Notes: generated from the sequence alone by a model not told the origin. A stretch of 64,000 bases of DNA from Dama dama (GCF_033118175.1 NC_083701.1:73656001-73720000); one strand, 5' to 3'. Counted from the first letter of the stretch, positions 35,105 to 46,552 are shown. Made by a program: numbers and translations.

Positions 35105-35570
35105 ATAAGCTAAGTTGTGTCCCCCTCCTCCAACCCCATCCCATTCATACGTTTAAGCCCTAACCTCTGGTACCTCAGAAGGTGACTTTTTTATTTGGAA
35201 GATCTCTAAAGAGGTAATTAAGTTAAAATGAGATCAGCAGGGTAGTCCTAATCCAATGCAACTGCTGTCCTTTCAAGAAAAGGAAACTGGACACAGATAT
35301 GCCTGGCGTGCTGCAGTCCATGGGGTCTCAAAGAGTCGGACACAACTGAGCAACTGAACTGATGCACATACATAGGGAAAATCACATAAAGATGTAAGGT
35401 AAAGATGGCTAGTCACAAGCCAAGAAAAGAGTCCTCTGAAGTAACCAACCCTGTCAACCTCTTGATCTCAGACTTCTATCCTCCAGAACTATGAGAGAGT
35501 ACATTGCTTTTGTTTAGGCTACCCAGTCTGTGGTGTTTTGCTATGGCAGCCCTGGAAAACTAATACACCT
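35105..35570 (+). mobile_element. ERVL-MaLR-type solo LTR, interrupted by a BovB-type tail
   Basis: The LTR-like order is TAAGCTAAGTTGTGTCCCCC, TTTAAGCCCTAACCTCTGGT, AAGAGGTAATTAAGTTAAAA and TCCTCCAGAACTATGAGAGA, ending CCAGTCTGTGGTGTTTTGCT. It is interrupted at 35303-35363 by a short BovB/SINE 3' tail. It is non-coding. Confidence 0.7.
35303..35363 (+). mobile_element. BovB/Bov-tA 3' tail fragment
   Basis: GCCTGGCGTGCTGCAGTCCA is followed by GAGTCGGACACAACTGAGCA ACTGAACTGA. This very short insertion holds only the shared BovB 3' end. Confidence 0.85.
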
Positions 35571-36465
35571 TTCAATTATAAAAAAAAAATTTAAAAAAAC
35601 ACTGACTGCCTAGGGTGTACACAATGTTCCTACTATAATTTCTGAAACCTCTGACTTCAGACATGCAAGAATGTTTTTGTTTTTCCTCTGAGAACATTCT
35701 GCCTAATTAAATAATAAGAGATAATTTTAAATATATCCAATTTATAAGAGTTTCATTTCCAAGTATATAGACATTACAACCTTCCCACAAAATCACTTTG
35801 GCAGATAAACATTATAATCTTTCTGTAGAGAATAATTACAATCTTTATAGGAAGGTTCAGTACAGCCTAATGTAACAGATTTGGAAACAATCTAAATGGC
35901 AACAGTAGGAACATGGTTTAAAAATTATGGTTTGCGGTAAAATATTATGAAACTACTAAAATTAGCTTTCAAAGAATACCAATGAATTACACAGAGAAAT
36001 GCACAAGATATATAACATTGAGAGTTAAGCAGAATATGAAGGTGAATATGATCCCAATTATTATACATGTACACATGTAGACAAAATTCACCAAAATATC
36101 AGCACTCATTATCTCTAGGCTGTGAGATTATGAGAAAAAAACCACTGTACTAGAAAAGAGGTCCTCTGTAAAGCTTAATCCAGAGTAGAAACAGCATATA
36201 AATAGGTGAAACCAAATAGTCAATTCTGAAATAATACAGGTAAATTGAGAGGTGTTACATATTTATACCAATAATGCCACAGAGCTGGGGGTAAAGTACA
36301 AATCCAGCTACCATCAGACCAAGCAACATACGTTTGCATACAAGACCTACTACTTATCCCTGTCACAAAGATGAATTGAATGACCAAAAGCCATAACATA
36401 ACAGAGGATTAAACTTTCAATGCTTAAGAGATTTTTTTTTTTTAATCACTACACATAAACATTGA

Positions 36466-36676
36466 GGCTTCCCAGGTGGCACTGGTGGTAAAGAATCCGC
36501 CAACAGGAGACACGGGTTCAATCCCTGGGTCAGGAAGATGCTCTGGAGAAGGGCATGGCAACCCACTCCAGTATTCTTGCCTGGAGAATATCACGGACAG
36601 AGAAGCCTGGTGGGCTACAGTCCATGGGGGTCCCAAAGAGTCAGACATGACTGAAGTGACTTAGCACGCACTCATA
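36466..36676 (+). mobile_element. Bov-tA2 SINE
   Basis: It starts GGCTTCCCAGGTGGCACTGG and ends GACTGAAGTGACTTAGCACG. An imperfect flanking repeat (ACATAAACAT before, ACATAAAAAT after) may be the target duplication. Confidence 0.9.
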
Positions 36677-37682
36677 CATAAAAATAAGTGTGGCTTTTAC
36701 ATTTTCTTAACTCATAACTCCTCATGTCCAAATACTATACTAAAAACAGATTTTTCAGTTAATATGAATTTTTTGTTAAAAACAGAATTTTTTTAAAAAA
36801 TTAACATTTTAAAAATAAGCATTTTAGCACATTTGTCAGGAATAAGAAAATTTCTAAGGAACTAAGACGATGAACATAAAGATTTACAGTTGTATTTGAG
36901 TGAACTATTAGAAACTGCCTAAACATCAAATAATAAGAAACCAGTTAAATCATCCAGTTTTTAATACTCTTTGGATCACACAATATTTTGAGAATTTCAT
37001 AAAAGCAATTTCTCGGAATTAGAGGTAACAAGTATATACACCCAAATTTTCGTATACCATGATAGAAAGTTTACAATAATTAAACTACTTTTAAGAATTC
37101 TTATGCTAGAAAAATTTTATGTAATGGAAACATAATGTTCATATTATATTCTTAAATGAAAAAAGAAGAGGATAAACCAATAGATACAAAGAAGGAAAAA
37201 AATGTGTCTATAGTTATCTCTGGATAGTAAAAATTACAGATAATTTTTATATTCCTCTGTGATTTTCTATAGACTCCATATTTTCAAAACATGAACTAGA
37301 TAATGAAAAAAGAAAATTAAAGGGTCAGAATCTATTTTGTACAGACAAAATTGTTATTAGCTAAGAAACAAAGAGTAGGCTCAGATAATGATCAGTTTTC
37401 AAGCCTTTGAATATAAAATAAATCACTGATGATCACTGATAAAAGGGTATATTCACAGACGACTGGGGTTATTTTGTATTTCTCTTGGATAGAGAAATGC
37501 CAGTGTACATATTTCGTATTTCAAATGATGTTATAAATTTTTAAAAAGTTATAGGTAATAAATGAATCTCTCCTTTTATAAATACAAAACTTTTTTTTTT
37601 TTTGGCTTTTAGACTTCAGGATATTTTAAGAATGTCTAAAGTAAAATTAAAACAAAAACAAAGATTAGAACAAAAAACTTAC

Positions 37683-37807
37683 ATTTTCTATTGTGTATTA
37701 ACAGAGCTTGTTTCAAATCCACTGTTGCTCTTCCTAACAAAGCATCTGCTTTTATAGTATGATGACTCCAAACTCGAAATTCCAATGTAGACTGTGGGGT
37801 CACATTT
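37683..37807 (-). CDS. WWP1: WWP1 coding exon 3 (C2 domain, middle)
   Basis: The exon runs from the acceptor CCTTACAG (37808) to the donor AAAAT|GTAAGT (37682). It is 125 nt, in phase 1 + 41 codons + 1. The translation contains NVTPQSTLEFRVWSHHTIKA followed by DALLGRATVDLKQALL and IHNRK. The FRVWSHHT and ADALLG segments are typical of NEDD4-family C2 domains (VWSH, then a short Leu-Gly turn). It lies 639 bp from exon 2, so these two C2 exons form a pair, whereas the next exon downstream is 17.7 kb away. The split Leu codon T|TG joins it correctly to the next exon. Conservation to human WWP1 is high, with conservative changes only. Confidence 0.96.
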
Positions 37808-38446
37808 CTGTAAGGGTAAAATTTTAACAAAAATACAGGAGAATACATTTACTTCAATAATTTTCAAAAAGTCATGAATTCAGCTTATTTAAGGAAAAAA
37901 TACTGCATGAAACAGTAAACTAGCTGAATTATAAATAAAAACATTTATTTTCAAGTGCATTAGGAATTCAATATCTAAACAATTTCTGTAATTGACAAAC
38001 CAAAACACCAGCAATACATCAAAAGTCTTATTAAGGCTTCACACTAACATTAATTCTACTTGAACAAATATCTAAACATTTAAGATAGCTGACTGCATTA
38101 GTTATAATATTTTTACTATACATAAATTTCTAACACATGTATTTCAGAAATGCCAAATGGTTTTCTGCTCTATTTATTTTTACAATAAGAGAAAATATGA
38201 TTATATGGAAAAAGTTTGTAAAACAAAAGCAAGAATTATTATGCTTCATTTCTAAAGAAAATAAAATTAACCAAAACTTTTTTCACATTTAAAATTGTCT
38301 AGTAACACTAAAATATAGAATTCTCTACTTCGAAGTTATCTCACCAAAATAACAGCAACAAATCACCAAAAAACCCCACCACCAGAAAAATATTCCCAAA
38401 ACAATACTCTCTTGAAAAGTTTGCATTCTTTACACCAGATACTTAC
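37808..38446 (-). other. WWP1: WWP1 intron 2
   Basis: This intron is 639 bp and AT-rich, with no recognisable repeat. It is the only medium-size intron here that is free of young ruminant insertions. Confidence 0.9.
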
Positions 38447-38585
38447 ACAGTTAGCTGTTCGTCCCATTTTGGATTAGAAGAACTACTGGATTTTGCTGTT
38501 TTCTTACTTTCTCCATCTGCAGCTACTTCTGTATATATTGCTGTTCCAAACCAGTTCTTTTTTCTTTTTAGTTTGGCACTAGAAA
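38447..38585 (-). CDS. WWP1: WWP1 coding exon 2 (C2 domain, N-terminal half)
   Basis: This exon encodes the front of the C2 domain, which in NEDD4-family ligases binds membrane phospholipid and also autoinhibits the HECT domain. The acceptor is CTTGTTAG at 38586 and the donor is ACTGT|GTAAGT. The length of 139 nt fits a phase of 2 + 45 codons + 2. The translation includes SSAKLKRKKNWFGTAIYTEV and then a Ser-rich stretch ending NPKWDEQLT, with the C2-typical NPKW motif. Compared with human WWP1 from memory, the loop reading AADGESKK differs (human VVDGEITK), while the flanks are nearly identical. Skipping this exon alone would shift the frame; skipping it together with the next exon (264 nt) would not. 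Confidence 0.96.
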
Positions 38586-38632
38586 CTAACAAGAAGCATG
38601 ATAACCACTAGTGAATATATTTAGCCACAAAG

Positions 38633-38884
38633 TGTGTGTGCTAAGTCGCTTCAGTTGTGTCCTACTCTTTGGGACTTCCCAGGTGGCGCTAGTGGTAAAG
38701 AACCTGACTGCCAACGCAGGAGACCTGAGTTCGATCCCTTGGTTGGGGAGATTCCCTGGAGGAGGGCATGGCAACCCACTTCAGTATTCCTGCCTGGAGA
38801 ATTCCACGGACACAGCAGCCTGGCGGGCTACAGTCCATGGGGTCACAAAGAGTCAGACGCAACTGAAGAGACTTAGCACACAAA
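38633..38884 (+). mobile_element. Bov-tA2 SINE joined to a short opposite-strand BovB tail
   Basis: Positions 38633-38670 (GTGTGCTAAGTCGCTTCAGT TGTGTCC) are the reverse-strand BovB/SINE tail. From 38671 a complete + strand SINE runs GGGACTTCCCAGGTGGCGCT to GAAGAGACTTAGCACACAAA. One inserted into the other's end. Confidence 0.88.
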
Positions 38885-38984
38885 ATAGTATAAATCAATA
38901 CAAATGGAACTGTGCTTCTTGAGCAACTCAAACTCTTTTTGCTGGCAAGACGAAGAAACAATACAAAAGGGCTACTGTTAATGC

Positions 38985-39895
38985 CTGAGAACCATTTGAC
39001 TTTAAGTAGTTTTACTGAAATATAATATAGCATATAATTCACCCATTTAAACTGCACAATAGTTTTACTATATTCACAGGAGTTGTGCAACCATCACCAC
39101 AAGCAATTTAACATACATTTATTACCCCTAAAAGAAACCTCATACCATTAAGCAGTCACCCTTCTATTCCATCCCACCTCCTCCTCCCCACCAGCCCTAG
39201 GCAACGACTCATCTACTCTCTGTCTCTATAGATTTGCCTGTTCTAAACATTTCAAATAATGGATTTAGATTCAAATAACATGGTCTTTTGTGACTGCCTT
39301 CTTTCACTTAGCATTCTAACTTCATCCAAGTTGTAGCATACATGAGTATTTTCATTCATTTTATTTACACATAATATCTCACTGCATAGGCATACCACTT
39401 TTTATTTATCCATTCAGCAGCTGATAGACATTTGGGTTGTTTTCACTTTTTGGCTACTCTGCATAAAATACTGCTATAAACATTCGCTTAGAAGGTTTTG
39501 TGTAGACGTCTGTTTTCATTTCTCTTACCTAGCAGTGGAATTGCTGGGGCTTCCCAGGTGGCTTTAGTGGTGAAGAACCCGCCTGGTAATGCAGCTTTAC
39601 TAAAAGACACAGGTTTGATCCCTGAGTTGGGACGGTCCCCTGGAGAAGGGCATGGCAACCCACTCCAGTATTCTTGCTGGAGATCCCATGGACAGAGGAG
39701 CCTGGCGGGCTACAGTCCATAGGGCTGCAGAGTCAGACACGACTGAAGTGACTTAGCGTGCATGCACACAGGCTAACTCTGTTGAATAACGGCTAGACTA
39801 TTTCCCACAGTGGCTGTACCACTTTACACACTCAGCAATGTAAGAGTTCTGATTTCTCCAAATCCTTGCTAATTCTAAGCTGCCTCCAGCATTAA
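38985..39895 (-). mobile_element. Old L1 3' region split by a SINE
   Basis: The reverse strand is L1M 3' sequence. On the + strand it reads TTTTACTGAAATATAATATA, AGTTGTGCAACCATCACCAC, TTATCCATTCAGCAGCTGAT and TAGCAGTGGAATTGCTGG. After the SINE it resumes with CAGTGGCTGTACCACTTTAC and GATTTCTCCAAATCCTTGC. Confidence 0.75.
39547..39770 (+). mobile_element. Bov-tA2 SINE
   Basis: It starts GGGCTTCCCAGGTGGCTTTA and ends GACTGAAGTGACTTAGCGTG CATGCACACA. It carries a small insertion (CAGCTTTACTAAAAG) in the tRNA-like part and lies inside the older L1. Confidence 0.92.
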
Positions 39896-39915
39896 GAGAA
39901 AGGTAAGTGTCTTCA

Positions 39916-41207
39916 CAGCTGTAAGACCTCCTCAGACAGCCATTTTGCTTTTTAGCATTTCTTTTCCATGGGGATGGTCTTAGTCCCTGTTTCATGTACA
40001 ATGTCACGAACCTCCATCCATAGTTCATCAGGCACTCTGTCTATCAGATCTGGTCCCTTAAATCTATTCCTCACTTCCACTGTATAATCATAGGGGATTT
40101 GATTTAGGTCATACCTGAATGGTCATAGTGGTTTTCCCTACTTTCTTCAATTTAAGTCTGAAGTTGGCAATAAGGAGTTCATGATCTGAGCCACAGTCAG
40201 CTCCCGGTCTTGTTTTTGCTGACTGTATAGAGCTTCTCCATCTTTGGCTGCAAAGAATATAATCAATCTGATTTCAGTGTTGACCATCTGGTGATGTCCA
40301 TGTGTAGAGTCTTCTCTTGTGTTGCTGGAAGAGGGTGTTTGCTATGACCAGTGTGTTCTCTTGGCAAAACTCTATTAGCCTTTGCCCTGCTTCATTCTGT
40401 ACTCCAAGGCCAAATTTGCCTGTTACTCCAGGTATCTCTTGACTTCCTACTTTTGCATTCCAGTCCCCTATAATGAAAAGGACATCTTTTTTGGGTGTTA
40501 GTTCTAAAAGGTCTTGTAGGTCTTCATAGAACCGTTCAACTTCAGCTTCTTCAGCATTACTGGTTGGGGCATAGGCTTGGATTACCATGATATTGAATGG
40601 TTTGCCTTGGAAATGAACAGAGATCATTCTGTCGTTTTTGAGACTGCATCCAAGTATTGCATTTCAGTCTCTTTTGTTGACTATGATGGCTACTCCATTT
40701 CTTCTAAGGGATTCCTGCCCACAGTAGTAGATATAATGGTCATCTGAGTTAAATTCACCCATTCCAGTCCACTTTAGTTCACTGATTCCTACAATGTTGA
40801 CATTCACTCTTGCCATCTCCTGTTTGACCACTCCCAATTTGCCTTGATTCACGGACCTAACATTCCAGGTTCGTATGCAATATTGCTCTTTACAGCATTG
40901 GACCTTGCTTGCTTTTATCACCAGTCACATCCACAACTGGGTATTGTTTTTGCTTTGGCTCCATCCCTTCATTCTTTCTGGAGTTATTTCTCCACTGATC
41001 TCCAGTAGTATATTGGGCACCCACTGACCTGGGGAGTTCCTCTTTCAGCATCCTATCATTTTGCCTTTTCACACTGTTCATGGGGTTCTCAAGGCAAGAA
41101 TACTGAAGTGGTTTGCCATTCCCTTCTCCAGTGGAAAACATTCTGTCAGACCTCTCCACCATGACCTGTCCGTCTTGGGTGGCCCCACATGGCGTGGCTT
41201 AGTTTCG
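39916..41207 (-). pseudogene. BovB 5' segment with endonuclease domain, inverted
   Basis: The reverse strand encodes the BovB apurinic-type endonuclease in broken frames. Visible pieces are CIRTWNVRSVNQGKLGVVKQ, NIVGISELKWTGMGEFNS, VIQAYAPTSNAEEAEVERFY and DVLFIIGDWNAKVGSQEIPG, with the GDWN metal/catalytic motif intact. The segment runs from the BovB 5' region (at 41207) to AATGGCTGTCTGAGGAGGTC TTACAGCTG, where it meets the target duplication. Confidence 0.93.
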
Positions 41208-43554
41208 CTTATTTGACTTGTATGCCGAGTACATCCTGAGAAACGCTGGGCTGGAAGAAGCACAGGCTTGCCGGGAGCCGCTGTGGGAGAGCCCACCCAT
41301 GACGAGGTCGGGAGAAGACCTGACACGCAAGGCCGTTCAGGACACAAGGGACCCTCCAGGTTGGCCTCGGCCTCTACCCCACCCTGTATCCTCCCCCCTT
41401 TTTCTGCTGTTGTTCTTGTTCGCCCTGCTGCAGATTCTTGTGTTGCCTGCCAAGAGCTCTCCTGCTCCTCTTTCATTGAATAAAGACCAACTTAAAACCC
41501 TAATTAATAAATCTCCTAGACGCTGATACCCTATGAAGGGGCCAAAGATGAAGGAACTGCTTCAATTCAAACCCTTTTGCTGGCACTCTGGCTTGTTTGG
41601 CATATGTGTGCTCCTATTGCAAAGAATGCTCATGATTGTTCTAAGCATCCTAAGCACAGTACGCTAACAGAAGAAACCATTAAGCATAGGTCCCTCCGCG
41701 GGGTGAGAAAGGCTCCACAAATAAAATAGCCACAAATGTGCCTAATAAAAAATACTTTAGATAGAGATTAGCTGGTGACTTCTTGCAGGTACTTAACTTT
41801 TAGACTAAGCCTGTTTTGTGCTATATCTGCTGTTTTTGCAATCCTTTGGGTTTCTGTTCCGTAAAAATGTAATCCTATCTAGTTCCCATGGAGATGACAC
41901 CGAATAGAAACAAAATAGATTAACCACAGGAAACACAGGGTTAGCTACTGAAGTTGCTTAAAGTTACACCAGGGGCAAGCCATAAATTGTCAACAGGCCT
42001 GAAAGCCGAAAGATATTATACACAGAGATTAACCATAAAAAAGGCCCTAATAGGCACAGAGCCCTTTGGGGGGTGAGGAAGCCCTATTAGAGAATACAAA
42101 AAATATTGTTTTAAAAGTGGTTATTGGATCAACGTTTGATTGCTGTTAATGTGCTGAGGTTGTGCAGTGGAAACTACTGTTAATATAGTTAAAAATCTAG
42201 AAAAATAAGAGTTTAGCCCTAGTGTAAAAACAATAAGATAATTGTTAATTTTAACCAAGGGTGCTAAAACAGAGGCTGCCTCACCGGAGCTGCAGAGTCT
42301 TTGTGTGCTAAACTTTTTAGATAAATTTAGCTGAGAACTTCTGCAAAAAGACTGACCTTTGTGTTAACAGGATTGTATTCATACTATGTTGCAACCTGCT
42401 GTACCATGAGACTGCCACTTTTCTGCTTTCTGCTAAGCTCAATGCCAAAAGATAATGTACAAAAAATCTATGGAAAAGACTCTCATAAACAAAAAGTATA
42501 CAGAGAACATCTGGTTTCCTGAAGGATAAGCTGATGTAATGTTAAACTAAGTCTGTGTGCTTATCTCCCTTTAGAAATGTTCCAACTTAGGGTATAAAGG
42601 CTACTGTGAAAAATAAAGTGCGGGCCAGACTCTGCTGCACACGCCGGTCTGTTCTCTCTCTCTCTCTTCTCTCTTACTCGCCAACGCCGTTCATTCTGAG
42701 GGTACCCCTAGATCCTGCTGGGGCTGGACCCTAGCTCAAGCTGGAATCAAGATTGCTGGGAGAAATATCAAAAACCTCAGATATGCAGGTGATACCACCC
42801 TTGTGGCAGAAAGTGAAGAGGAACTAAAAAGCCTCTTGATGAAAGTGAAAGAGGAGAGTGAAAAAGTTGGCTTAAAGCTCAACATGCAGAAAACTAAGAT
42901 CATGGCATCTGGTCCCATCACTTCATGGGAAATAGATGGGGAGACAGTGGAAACAGTGTCAGACTTTATTTTTGGGGGCTCCAAAATCACTGCAGATGGT
43001 GACTGCAGACATGAAATTAAAAAACGCTTACTCCTTGGAAGGAAAGTTATGACCAACCTAGATAGCATATTAAAAATCAGAGACATTACTTTGCCAACAC
43101 AAGTTCGTCTAGTCAAGGCTATGGTTTTTCCATTGGTCATGTATGGATGTGAGAGTTGGACTGTAAAGAAAGCTGAGCACCAAAGAATTGATGCTTTTGA
43201 ACTGTGGTGTTGGAGAAGACTCTTGAGAGTCCCTTGGACTGCAAGGAGATCCAACCAGTCCATCCTAAAGGAGATCAATCCTGGGTGTTCATTGGAAGGA
43301 CTAAGCTGAAACTCCAATACTTTGGCCACCTCATGTGAAGAGTTGACTCACTGGAAAAGACCCCGATGCTGGGAGAGATTGGGGGCAGGAGGAGAAGGGG
43401 ACGACAGAGGATGAGATGGCTGGATGGCATCACCAACTCAATGGACATGAGTTTGAGTAATCTCCGGGAGTTGGTGATGGATAGGGAGGCCTGGCGTGCT
43501 GAGATTCATGGGGTCGCAAAGAGTCGGACACGACTGAGCGACTGAACTGAACTG
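41208..43554 (+). pseudogene. BovB 3' segment (RT C-terminal part and tail), split by an LTR
   Basis: The piece 41208-41268 (CTTATTTGACTTGTATGCCG and onward) continues at about 42737 with AGCTGGAATCAAGATTGCTG. A 168-codon open stretch (42803-43309) encodes MAESEEELKSLLMKVKEESE through LWCWRRLLRVPWTARRSNQS. The YADD preceding it is changed (YAGDT). The tail GAGTCGGACACGACTGAGCG ACTGAACTGAACTG stops exactly at the target duplication. This is the best-preserved BovB 3' end in the window. Confidence 0.95.
41269..42737 (+). mobile_element. Probable solo LTR of a ruminant endogenous retrovirus (~1.47 kb)
   Basis: This unrelated block starts TGCCGGGAGCC and interrupts BovB between GAAGAAGCACAGGCT and CAAGCTGGAATC. 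CAGGCT/CAAGCT may be a 6-bp target duplication with one change. Near its 3' end it has a TATA-like GGTATAAAGG (42592), a polyadenylation signal AATAAA (42612) and a CT-rich stretch, which is the promoter and poly(A) order of an LTR. I see no retroviral coding sequence. It looks like the bovine ERV2-class BTLTR1 type, which is memory-based. The exact 3' boundary is uncertain by a few bases. Confidence 0.75.
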
Positions 43555-44379
43555 AAGTGTCTTCAGATTCAATATATCTATTAACCTCTCTGTGAGGTAG
43601 TATTCATAACTTACCCATCTGAAATTATACAAACACTGGCAATTTTTTAAAAAAATGCTTTCCCTAGAAAGTAGGTTTCAAAAAAAGGAGGTTATCTGCC
43701 TTTTCAAAGATAAATTCTGAAATCAAAATAGAAGTTAATGATACCTCTCTACAGAAAGTGAATTTGAAAGTGAATTTATCTGATTTGGAGGAAGACTTGT
43801 TTAATTTAGGCTAAATATCTGATTTTTAAATAACTTTTAAAACTAGTAATTCAAATGGGGAATACATAATTTCAGGGCAAAGTACTGACTACCAAGTAGT
43901 AATAAGAATTTATCAAGATCTTTTCTGCAGTCAATCACCTGTGAACACTGAGTCAGAGACAAGGAGGGAAAGCCATCTCCATGTTAATGTGAACACAAGC
44001 TGACGCAAGCTTGCCTTCTACAGCGAGGGAACAGCAATGTCAATCAGTAGCCACAGAGACATGACACGGAAAACGCTGCAGCAGCAGCAGACTACTGAAA
44101 CACAGTAGTCCTCAACTCAGAGCTGAAGCAAAGGAAGAGGCTCAAAGGAGACACTGTGCGTGTACACCAGCAACGTAAAACATTCAGAAAGAGTTACATG
44201 TTACCTCTGAAGTGTTACTATCAGGGTGATGGCAAGACTCACTTTCATCCTCCTCTGTTCCAAACTGCTCTAAACCCTATATCACTGAGTGATACAGAAG
44301 GAACAGATCTCTCCCTAGACATCCCCCAACCACAGTTCTTCACTCCAGATGAAAGTCATTTCTTCAGTACATGCTGGAT

Positions 44380-45470
44380 TTATCTGTGTACTGAAAGAAG
44401 AGAAAGGCAGTACTGGATGGTGTTAACAGCACAAGACATCTTTTCAACAAATGGTGCACAGACAACTGGACATCCACATGCGAATAAATAAATGTAAACA
44501 CAGATCTTATATCCTTTATAGAAATTAACTCAAAATGTATCACAGACCTAAAGGCAAAACACAAAACAATAAAACTCATAGAAGATAAAACAGGAAAACC
44601 TTTAGGTGACTTTAGGTGTGGTGACAGATGTCTATTTAGAAATGACACCAAAGGTACGGTCCTTCAAAGATATAACTTACAAGTAGCATGTAATTAAAAT
44701 TTAAAGCTGCGCTCTGAATGACAATGTCAAGAGAATGAAAAGGCAAGCCACAGAAAGGGAGAAAATACCTGCAAAAGACATGTCTGATGAAGAATTATTG
44801 TCTAAAACACACAGAAAACTTTTCAGAGTCAACAATAAGAAAACCACCCAATGGGCCAAGAACCTTAACAGACACCTCACCAAAGATACATGGATAGCAA
44901 ATAAGCACATGAAAAGCTCAAAAACACACGTCATCAGAGAAACATAAATTAAACGAACAGTGAGATATCACTACACACCTACTGTTGTTTAATCTCTAAG
45001 TCGCGTCCCACTCTTTTGCCACCCCACGAACTACAGCCCATCAGGCACCTTCTGTCCACGCGATTTCTCAGGCAGGATGTATTAGAGCAGGTTGCCATTT
45101 CCTGTTCCAGGGAATCTTGCCGACCCAGGGATCGAACCCATTGGCCACACATCTATTAGACTGGCCAAAATTTGGGACACTAACCATGCCAAATTCTGGG
45201 GGAATATGAAGCAACAGAAACTCTCATTCACAGCTGGTAGAGACGCAAAATGGTTCAACCACTTTGGAAGATAGTTTTACGGTTTCTTACAATCTAAACA
45301 TAGGCTTACCATGTGATCCAATAATTGCACTCTTTGGTATTTACTCAAAGGAGCTGAAAACTTACGTTTACACAAAGCCTCCAAGTGGATATTTATCACA
45401 GCTTTATTTATACAACTGTCAAAGCGTCTAAGTAACCAAGATGTAGTAGATGCATGGATGAACAACTTGT
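44380..45470 (+). pseudogene. Old L1 ORF2 3' part, interrupted by a SINE
   Basis: Recognisable blocks are ATGGTGCACAGACAACTGGA, AACAATAAAACTCATAGAAG, GAATGACAATGTCAAGAG and CAAAGATACATGGATAGC. After the SINE come GAAACTCTCATTCACAGCTG, ATGTGATCCAATAATTGCAC and CAGCTTTATTTATACAACTG. This is the L1 ORF2 C-terminal to 3' UTR order, with stops. Confidence 0.75.
44983..45155 (-). mobile_element. ART2A/Bov-tA-type SINE in L1
   Basis: The + strand reads CTGTTGTTTAATCTCTAAGT CGCGTCCCACTC, ending GACCCAGGGATCGAACCCAT. The flanks CACACCTACT and CACATCTATT look like a diverged target duplication, since the L1 consensus has CACACCTATTA there. Confidence 0.8.
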
Positions 45471-45483
45471 GTGTGTGTGTTCA

Positions 45484-46552
45484 GTTGCTCAGTTCAGTTC
45501 AGTTCAGCCACTCAGTCTTGCCTGACTCTTTGCAACCCCATGGACTGCAGCACGCCAGGCTTCCCTGTCCATCACCAACTCCCAGAGCTTGCTCAAGCTC
45601 ATGTCCATTGAGTTGGTGATGTCATCCAACCATCTCTCCTCTGTCATCCCCTTCTCCTCCTGCCTTCAATCTTTCTCAGCATCAGGGTCTTTTCTAATGA
45701 GCCAGTTCTTCACATCAGGTGGTCAAAGGATTGGAGCTTAAGCTTCAGCATTCGTCCTTCTAATGAACATTCAGGACTGATTTCCTTTAGGGTTGACTGG
45801 TTTCATTTGTAGTCCAAGAACTCTCAAGAGTCTTCTCTAACACCACAGTTCAAAAGCAATTCTGTGGTGCTCAGCTTCCTTTATGGGCCAACTCTCACAT
45901 CCATACATGACTACTGGAAAAACCACAGCTTTGACTAGATGGACTTTTGTCGGCAAAGTAATGTTTCTGCTTTTTAATACGCTGTGTAGGTTTGTCATAG
46001 CTTCTCTTCCAAGGAGCAAGTGTCTTTTAATTTCATGGCTGCAGTCACCATCTGCAGTGATTTTGGGGCCCAAGAAAATAAAGCCTCTCACTGTTTCCAT
46101 TGTTTCTCTGTCTATTTGAGATGAAGAGATGGGACTGGATGCCATGATTTTAGTTTTTTGAATGCTGAGCTTTAAGGCAGCTTTTTCACTCTCCTCTTTC
46201 ACTTTCATCAAGAGGCTCTTTAGTTCTTCTTCGCTTTCTGCCATAAGGGTGGTATCATCTGCACATCTGAGGTTATTGATATTTCTCCCGGCAATCTTGA
46301 TTCCAGCTTGTGCTTCATCCAGCCCAGCATTTCACATGATGTACTCTGCAAATAAGTTAAATAAGCATGGGGACAATATACAGCTTTGACGTACTCCTTT
46401 CCTGATATGGAACCAGTCTGTTTTTCAATGTCTGGTTCTAACTGTTGCTTCTTGATCAGCATACAGACTTCTCAGACAAGGTGGTCTGGTATTTCCATCT
46501 CTTTAAGGATTTTCCACAGTTTGTTGTGATCCACACAGTCAAAGGCTTTAGC
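45484..46552 (-). pseudogene. 5'-truncated BovB LINE
   Basis: The + strand starts with the reversed tail TCAGTTCAGTTCAGCCACTC. The reverse strand encodes MAESEEELKSLLMKVKEESE with KAALKLSIQKTKIMASS (46244 down), then the C-terminal CESWPIKEAEHHRIAFELWC. Upstream text to about 46552 covers the RT palm with a mutated catalytic box (RCADDTTL). It is inactive. It abuts the preceding L1 at a short (GT)n. Confidence 0.93.

Larger units (their letters stand above)
20025..37682 (-). other. WWP1: WWP1 intron 3 (17.7 kb, C2-splitting)
   Basis: This intron is bloated by a near full-length L1 with an internal BovB, plus SINEs, a MaLR LTR and an hAT copy, listed separately. I recognise nothing at 20100-20480, 20640-21290, 29476-29830, 31800-33640, 34351-34750, 35571-36465 or 36677-37682. 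Segment 31440-31800 looks like an old repeat that I cannot name, and 30057-30907 has at most weak L2-like text. Confidence 0.8.
39905..43565 (+). mobile_element. 5'-inverted (twin-primed) BovB insertion, whole unit
   Basis: A perfect 11-bp direct repeat AAGTGTCTTCA flanks the unit at 39905-39915 and 43555-43565. Inside are an inverted BovB 5' segment (39916-41207, minus) and a direct BovB 3' segment (41208-43554, plus, interrupted by an LTR). One target duplication around two oppositely oriented pieces indicates one insertion event with 5' inversion. Confidence 0.9.

Noticed and set aside
41218..41526. 102-codon ORF with a hydrophobic Leu-rich segment
   Set aside because: It is a chimera that starts in BovB and runs into the LTR. 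There is no membrane protein family match and no plausible gene context.
42736..43329. 197-codon minus-strand ORF in the BovB 3' segment
   Set aside because: It is the antisense shadow of the BovB RT frame at 42803-43309.
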